Positions 57,842-64,000 of a stretch of 64,000 nt of DNA are shown here, piece by piece. Below the pieces are notes generated by a model that saw only the letters and a list, made by a program, of their open reading frames with translations, was not told the DNA's origin and made no database searches. The position numbers and the translations under genes were made by a program. Origin of the DNA: Epiperipatus broadwayi (Eukaryota; Onychophora; Udeonychophora; Euonychophora; Peripatidae). Positions within the stretch are counted from its first letter, which is position 1, and every line of letters begins with the position of its first letter. The stretch covers positions 1,294,501 to 1,358,500 of the forward strand of contig JAQFVV010006452.1 of assembly GCA_028023455.1 (NCBI GenBank), read 5' to 3'.

Positions 57842-58572
57842 ATATACACTATTTCATCATCATCATCATCAACCATTATCAGTCCACTGCAGGATGAAGG
57901 TCTCTCCAAGTTTAATCCATCTTTTCCAATCTTTAGCTTCTCTTCTCCACATCATCCCTGCACACTTTCTTATTTCATCCATCCATCTCACATGTAGTCT
58001 CTTTCTGGGTCTTTTACAATCTCTTGGAATCCAGTTTAAAATTTCAATTGTCCATCTATTATCATCTCTTCTAGCAATATGTCCAGCCCAACTCCACTTC
58101 AATCTTTTAATTTTTCAATGAGGTCAGTAACACCTGTTTGTTCTCTTACCCATACATTGCGTTTTCGATCTCTTCTTGTTACTCCCAACATGCATCTCTC
58201 CATACTTCTTTGAGTGGTCTGAAGTCTCTGTATTGCTCTTCTATTAAGTGTCCAAGTCTCAGATCCATAAGTAAGAACTGGTAAAACACATTTGTTAAAA
58301 ACCTTCCTTTTCAAACACATAGGCATATTTCCTTTTAGAATCAAGTTATTTCTACCAAAAGCACTCCAACCAAGTTTAATTCTATGATTAATTTCTTCCA
58401 TTATGTTTTCATCTGTATTAATAATCTGACCAAGATATTTGTAACTGTTAACTTTTTCTAATTCATCATAATCAATCTTTATTTTCATATTTTGAGCAAA
58501 TCTATTAAACATTACTTTAGTCTTTTTAACATTTAGTACACTATTTACTATGTCTTTAATAAAACCTAACAA
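57842..58572 (-). pseudogene. RTE-like retrotransposon, 5'-truncated, one frameshift
   Basis: The minus strand encodes the C-terminal third of an RTE-like reverse transcriptase: KKTKVMFNRFAQNMKIKID, KVNSYKYLGQIINTDENIME, EINHRIKLGWSAFGRNNLIL, FNKCVLPVLTYGSETWTLNR, QRSMERCMLGVTRRDRKRN, then LIEKLKD and a stop at about 58099. Frame resumes with KWSWAGHIARRDDNRWTIEI, LNWIPRDCKRPRKRLHVRWM and ends near 57869. The break is explained by one missing A in a short A-run (about 58108-58116). The 3' end is a CAT array on the plus strand (57853-57868). Truncated at about 58572 before the catalytic YxDD. Least decayed of the four RTE pieces. Confidence 0.88.
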
Positions 58573-58579
58573 ATATAAA

Positions 58580-61500
58580 GCTAATTTAGATAAATTGGGT
58601 TACATCTTTCCACATCATAAAAATATAATAAATCAATAAGTAGATAAGCCTTTACACCAACTTATGTACTATTTATGGCACATTTATTTAAAATATAATA
58701 CAAATTTAAGACTACTCTTATAGTTTAATAAAATATCTATTAAATAAACATAGCTAGACAATAGGATTTTCGTAAGTGTACACGAAAAATATATAAAATA
58801 TAAAATTCTTAAATAATACTCATCTTTAAAATATGTTCAAATATTTTTACAACAAATCAATTAAACTTATTTAATATAATAGTGCTAGTGTTATTTTAAA
58901 TATTTTTTGTTGGTTCATTCGATACATAAAATTGACTTTAATAATAATAATATTCGTATTCTTCTAAATATTTCACTTGGTATTACTCTCTAAATAAAAT
59001 TCCTTATATGTGTGTTTCATGTTGTTTAAAATATAAAATCACATTCATAAAATACAAGCATTCACTCTATTTTGTGTTGTTCATTTTGGATGTTTTATTT
59101 TTTTTAAAATATGCATTAACACGTAAAATCAAAATATTAAAATTATTCAAAAATCTCGTGGAAAATTATCATCTCTTTTACGTTTTTTAAAAAAAATAGT
59201 TTAATAAAAATATGAAAAATATCCATGATTTTTTATTATTCACTATTAGCATTTACATTTAATTTCATTTGTATTTGACCTTAACCTAAACAAAAAAAAA
59301 CCTATCTCATCTCCTTTCAAAATAACAATACTACAATTCAAAATTATTCATTATTTTCTTTCATAAAATATAATGCTATATGATGCAATAATTGTTGAAA
59401 TTTAAGATAGTGACACGATGCATAGGCATGAAGAAATAACTAGAGTAAAGACTCAATAATATAATATATAATGGATAATCTACATGGAAACAGTGTAAAC
59501 TAAGAGGCATGACTTTTTTGTCTAATACCCTCAAATATAATAATAATGTCTAGGCTATTTATTCAGCACTCACTCGAATATTTTAAAATACAAAATATCA
59601 AAAAAAAAAAACATTGCCCACAGAAAATATATACAACATACAGGGCTATGTTATCTGAACTTGCATAAACTACTAAGATAACAATATAGGTTACTTTCCT
59701 ATTTTCTCCATAAATCCTACATATAAGCACCCAAAGGTTTCTTTACATAATCCCAAAGTCACTACCGATTAAAACGTCACCATGGATTTAACAACCTACA
59801 TCGCAAAAATTACTAGCATTACTCCAAATAACAAACAAAATTCACATATGACTTTAACAATCTAAAACTACTACAAGAAAAGGTTTTATTCACTGTTTTT
59901 TAAAAAACTTAGCAATAAAAAATACAAATGATTTTGTTTTAAGATATTAAAATCAATATTCAAAATATTTCCAAAAGTAAGGTTCATCTATTAAAGAATC
60001 ATATAAAAATTATGAGTATTAATAAATTATATTATCGGTAATATAATAGAAAATGTATGCATATCTTCCTAAAATCATGGCTTATACTATAGAATAATCA
60101 AGTTTTATGTGTAATTAATGCACACATGCACATGTTCATACATTCATATGACAAAGCAATATTATAAAAATATTCCAAGCAATTCTAGAAAATAACAATA
60201 AAATATACAACATATAAAATTAATAATTTTCATAAGATTTACCTAGTGACCCCTACACTTGTTAGTCACTACTATAGATGTTTTCTGGTCCAATATTTAA
60301 TATAAGAAAACATATTAATTAATAATAACAGTTATCCAGCATAAAACTAAATGTTTATGAAAAAAGTTTACAAAATATTAAAATATTTTTTAAAATATTA
60401 ATTTTGTTAGATTAAATAAAAATATTTAAAGTGTAACTTTTCCTACTCTAACATTAAAAAACTTAATACTACAATTAGTATGTAAAATGATAATAAAAAC
60501 TATAGTTACTAAACTCCAACAATTTCTTCTCTCCATAAAGTTCAATTTTAAAAAAGTTTTTTTCTTCTAATATTTTCATAAAGTTCCCCTGGCACATTAT
60601 TGCTAAGCTTCACTACCATCCAAAAGTTTTAAAAAACAGAGCTCTTTTTTTTTCTCCCAGAATGTGGTTGTTCACAAGTAAAAAAAATAAATGATGTCGA
60701 CTTTTAAATCCAAAAATATTTAAAAATTAGCTATTCATCCTGTTCTGAAAGTCTATAAAAATAAAGTCCTATCTGTAGCTTCCTCAGGATGACAGCTATT
60801 TAATGTGATATCACTGGGAAATGGTTTTTATAAATAGTCTCCAGAGTTTTCCCATTCACTTGGATCCTATTGGCTTTAGATGCATCATTCTTGGCTCTTA
60901 TAACTCCATGTGTATGTTTACTGAAAATACGTATTTTTATATTTCATTCAAAAAAAAAAACATTACTTTATGGTAATGCATGTATACAGTCACTTATAAA
61001 GTTATATTTAAATATTTCATGAATTTATTTTTTTCAGTCAGTATAGTACACTTTTAATTACCCATTTTATTTTATTTTTCTGACGAATAATTTTTAAAAA
61101 CAGTTTTTATAATATTAAATGATTTATGGTATTTTTTATCAATACTTTGTCATAAAATTATATCTGTAATAATGTCAGGGTTTTTTTTATTTTTAATCAT
61201 TTTTTCCAAAAAAGACTTGTAATAACCTATTAAGTGAATATTTAAAAGATTCATGGCAACTTTTTAAAAAAAATATGCAGTTACTAATACAAGCATAAAC
61301 GAAATACTTTTCTTTATAGGTTCAATATTTAAATTCATTTCCCAATTTTTTTAAGAAATACTCATTTTTTTAAGTTTTCAGATAATTATTTATCATCCAA
61401 ATAAAGACTTTAAGATTTTTAAAATATAATGCATAAGCATGTCAGTTCTTTGAAAAATATCTCTTGCAAATATCCAAAGTATTAAAAATAAATAATTATA

Positions 61501-61801
61501 CAAATTTTTCCATATGTTTAAAACTATACTTTCTTTTATTAGCTGTATCTCTGTCATAGTTTGAATCATTTTTATATTGGACTATTTCCATGACTTGCTT
61601 TTGGATATTTGTTAAATAATATTTAATTATTATCATTTTGCCTGCAAGCATTTTATTTCCCACTTCTATTCTAACCATTTTACACACATTAATGGAAGGG
61701 ACCAATAAAGACATCAGAATTATATTTATGACGTAAATTTATTTTAAAAAATATTTATGTATTTAACATAAAAGTTATATTTTAGCCAATGCTTTTTACA
61801 A
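58580..61801. other. Long AT-rich stretch, no gene seen
   Basis: About 3.2 kb. Short open frames (about 59008, and 61496 minus) are AT-biased and unsupported. The patch 60720-60910 is slightly less AT-rich without a recognisable family. Confidence 0.5.
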
Positions 61802-61803
61802 TA

Positions 61804-62724
61804 TACCTGGGTCTCGTTTTATGTGATAGATAGGTTCCTCAGAAAACATGCAGAAACAAAATCGTGCAAAAATAGACGTAACTTACCTTGAAAAAGAAGG
61901 GATATGGACTGTGATTTTTCAAAACTCGCGTAAAAGCAAAGCACCAACGTAAAATTTACTTTAAAATTCGTGCAAAAATAAAATAAGGAAATAAAATATG
62001 ACTAATAAAAAATTTCAAATTTGAAAAAAATTGATACAAGACAAACTTTTTTTAACTATAATATTTAATTTTATTCAAAACAATATATTTTTATGCATAA
62101 TTTACAGTAATTTATATTTTTTTATACATGTTTTAATTATTATTGCTATTTGCCAGTAAACAGGTTCGTTTGCAAATTGATAAAAAAATCAGATTCTTCG
62201 CAAGATGAACTAGCACCAATGTCACTCTCATGTTGTGTTAATTAATGGTTTTCTGGTGACAACGTAATTAGTAATTAATCTAACAACTAAAAATTAAATT
62301 CTTATTTTTGTCTTTAATTTTCAATTTTAATTGTGCCCACTGCTATTACTCACCTTTTAAAAATAAACTTGTGGACACTAAATGATTACATTGTTTTTTA
62401 AAAAGCAAAAACAATGTGATTTAAAATGCAAAATTAACATGCACAATGTTTGAACAAATTTACATTATAATCTTGTAAAATTTAATGTGTGTATACATAA
62501 AATGTGTTCATAAAATCTTACTATTATAAAGCACTGAAAATATTGAAATTACTAAGTTGAAAGTCGAATTCCAATAATGTACTATTACTTTCAATATAAC
62601 ATAAGTGCGCGAAATTTATTATTTAAAGTAATAGCACAATATCGAAGTTCGACTTCCGGTGAAACATGAATCGCGTAACTTCAAAATTGTGTTAAATAAG
62701 TCCACGTAAAAAGAGACCCAGGTG
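61804..62724 (-). mobile_element. TIR DNA transposon, non-autonomous, copy 2
   Basis: Opposite orientation to the 5.6 kb copy. Left end tacctgggtctcgttttatg, right end cgtaaaaagagacccaggtg, flanked by TA at 61802-61803 and 62725-62726. Internal matches to copy 1 include gaggaaccta/taggttcctc near one end and cgcgattcatgtttc near the other. 921 bp against 888 bp, no open frame. Both copies are clearly diverged, so the family is not recent. Confidence 0.75.
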
Positions 62725-62726
62725 TA

Positions 62727-63320
62727 CTTTATTTCATTTGTGACAATTTCTATTAACTAGCAATCTTTTCAAATATTTAAAATTCTTTTTAACCAACTTT
62801 TTAATTATGATAATTGATAAAATCTAAAGGGTTTTTTTTTATTTATAATCTTCTGACTTTATTTTAATATGAACATAAATAAAAAGTTCTTGTGGGGAAG
62901 TAGTATGTTTGCCATATACATGATCAGAGTCCAAAGCAAGTAAAATACTAAAAAAAAAAAATTCAAAGTTTAAAATTTTGTTTTTCAAAAAAAAAACATC
63001 AAATATTTAATAGTAAATGTTTATGTAGGTATTCTTAGCTAAAAGCTAAAATAAGGATGAAAATTTTCTAATACTTATTACTTAGAATTGTATTTTCCTT
63101 CATTGTTTTTTTATGAGAGGTTGCTAAATACATCCTTATTAAACAAGGAAATAGCCTTATATTTAACATTATTTACATATAACACAAGTATAGTCTATAT
63201 CTAATGATTATTTACATTACATTTGTTGCAATTCATTTATAAATAGTTGGTTAATTCTAGACAGTTCTAATTAATTTAATAATAGGAATATGTAATTAAC
63301 CTATTCATTTAGTATACTGA
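62727..63320. other. AT-rich stretch, no gene seen
   Basis: No feature recognised. Confidence 0.5.
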
Positions 63321-63323
63321 ATG

Positions 63324-63835
63324 TTTATAGAGGAATTTGAACTTAGGATTTTCAATCTATATTTATCCTCCATCTCAAATAACCGATACACATGACCACT
63401 CACATGTATAAAAGATAAATGATCCTCAATATACATATTTCATACAGAACCAGCACTCATTAGTTGTACCAGATTATATTCTCCCACACAAACATACAAT
63501 CACTGCTTGTCTTATATTAAGATAGCAATTCCTTAAAGTTTAATGGACAGGTTTCAATTTTTTCACTCTTTTAACAATTCAACCATCTATTTCATTGAAA
63601 AATCATTGATGGAATGCTCAAAGCTGTTGATGGGTTTGATACTGTAATTATACCCATGTAAACATTCCTCTCCTATTAATATAAATCGATAATGGTGTGA
63701 TAATGAAGGGTTAGATTAATATACAGCATCAAATCTACAGGGGCTTTGAGCATTCCATCATTGGTTTTTCTACACAAAATATTTATTTTGGTGATCATTT
63801 ATCTTTTTCACATGTGTATGTTCATATGTATTTTG
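63324..63835. repeat. Family B elements, old and inverted
   Basis: 63324-63630 is a minus-oriented, strongly diverged family B copy: aggaatttgaacttaggatt, gataaatgatcctcaatata, a decayed hammerhead (about 63427-63470), tattaagatagcaattcctt, taatggacaggtttcaattt, gatggaatgctcaaagctg. 63738-63835 is a second piece in plus orientation (gggctttgagcattccatca, ttttggtgatcatttatctt). Together they form a wide fold-back. Confidence 0.65.
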
Positions 63836-64000
63836 CCAGTCAACAAGACCAATAATCCAAGCAAAAGTACCTTGAGTCCAATCATGCACAAGATGCATAT
63901 GTCATGACAAGGATGAATCCTACCCTATGACATTGGCACTAGGTGAAGCAGAAATAGGTACTATATTTCCAGCTTCAGTATTGGTTGTTTGAGATGGAGT
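63836..64000. other. Window edge, no gene seen
   Basis: Somewhat less AT-rich sequence; nothing recognised before the edge. Confidence 0.4.

Overview
This window looks like gene-poor, strongly AT-rich (by eye well under one third G+C) genomic DNA from a metazoan, most likely an invertebrate; the species cannot be named from sequence alone. I found no host protein-coding gene, rRNA or functional tRNA. Almost every open reading frame is a shadow or lies in decayed transposon sequence. What the window holds is a dense layer of mobile-element remnants between long AT-rich stretches, (TA)n microsatellites and homopolymer runs.

The most striking content is a large set of short repeats that carry hammerhead self-cleaving ribozyme (HHR) motifs: CUGANGA core, stem II, GAAA, a very short helix III that is often self-complementary, cleavage site, and matching stem I arms. 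At least four well-formed sequence families recur (A at 19.6, 24.9, 35.1, 44.4, 46.7 and 54.1 kb; B at 1.3-2.1, 17.1, 20.4, 37.0, 41.7, 52.7 and 63.3 kb; E at 3.9, 15.0, 27.5, 32.2, 39.7 and, more distantly, 43.2 kb; G at 54.0 kb). Two weaker ones are C at 0.1-0.4 kb and D at 35.9-36.4 kb, and the 21.3 kb hairpin keeps one HHR half. Nearly all copies are arranged as fold-back inverted repeats, and several are bounded by 11-17 bp target-site duplications, so they moved by a target-primed, retrotransposon-like route. One locus (32.2-32.9 kb) keeps two HHR cleavage positions 419 bp apart in direct orientation, as expected for a retrozyme, a non-autonomous element that moves through small circular RNAs. 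Family B also carries a tRNA-like RNA polymerase III B-box at its end.

A plausible partner machinery is present as a fossil: 48.9-52.0 kb is a decayed Penelope-like element (reverse transcriptase with YVDD and a GIY-YIG-like remnant) in two inverted copies about 1.55 kb long. Penelope-like elements are known to carry HHRs and are the suggested mobilisers of animal retrozymes. Mobilisation of these copies is inference.

Other remnants: RTE-like non-LTR retrotransposon pieces (4.6, 9.1-10.1, 24.5 and 57.8-58.6 kb), a fresher and more GC-rich non-LTR reverse transcriptase (22.1-23.9 kb, minus strand), a broken hAT transposase (7.5-8.7 kb), two copies of a ~0.9 kb terminal-inverted-repeat transposon with TA duplications (5.6-6.5 and 61.8-62.7 kb), three copies of a tRNA-like repeat (37.8, 52.1, 56.3 kb), and several unassigned palindromes (6.9-7.3, 7.8, 10.2-10.5 kb). 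All RNA folds given here were made by hand.
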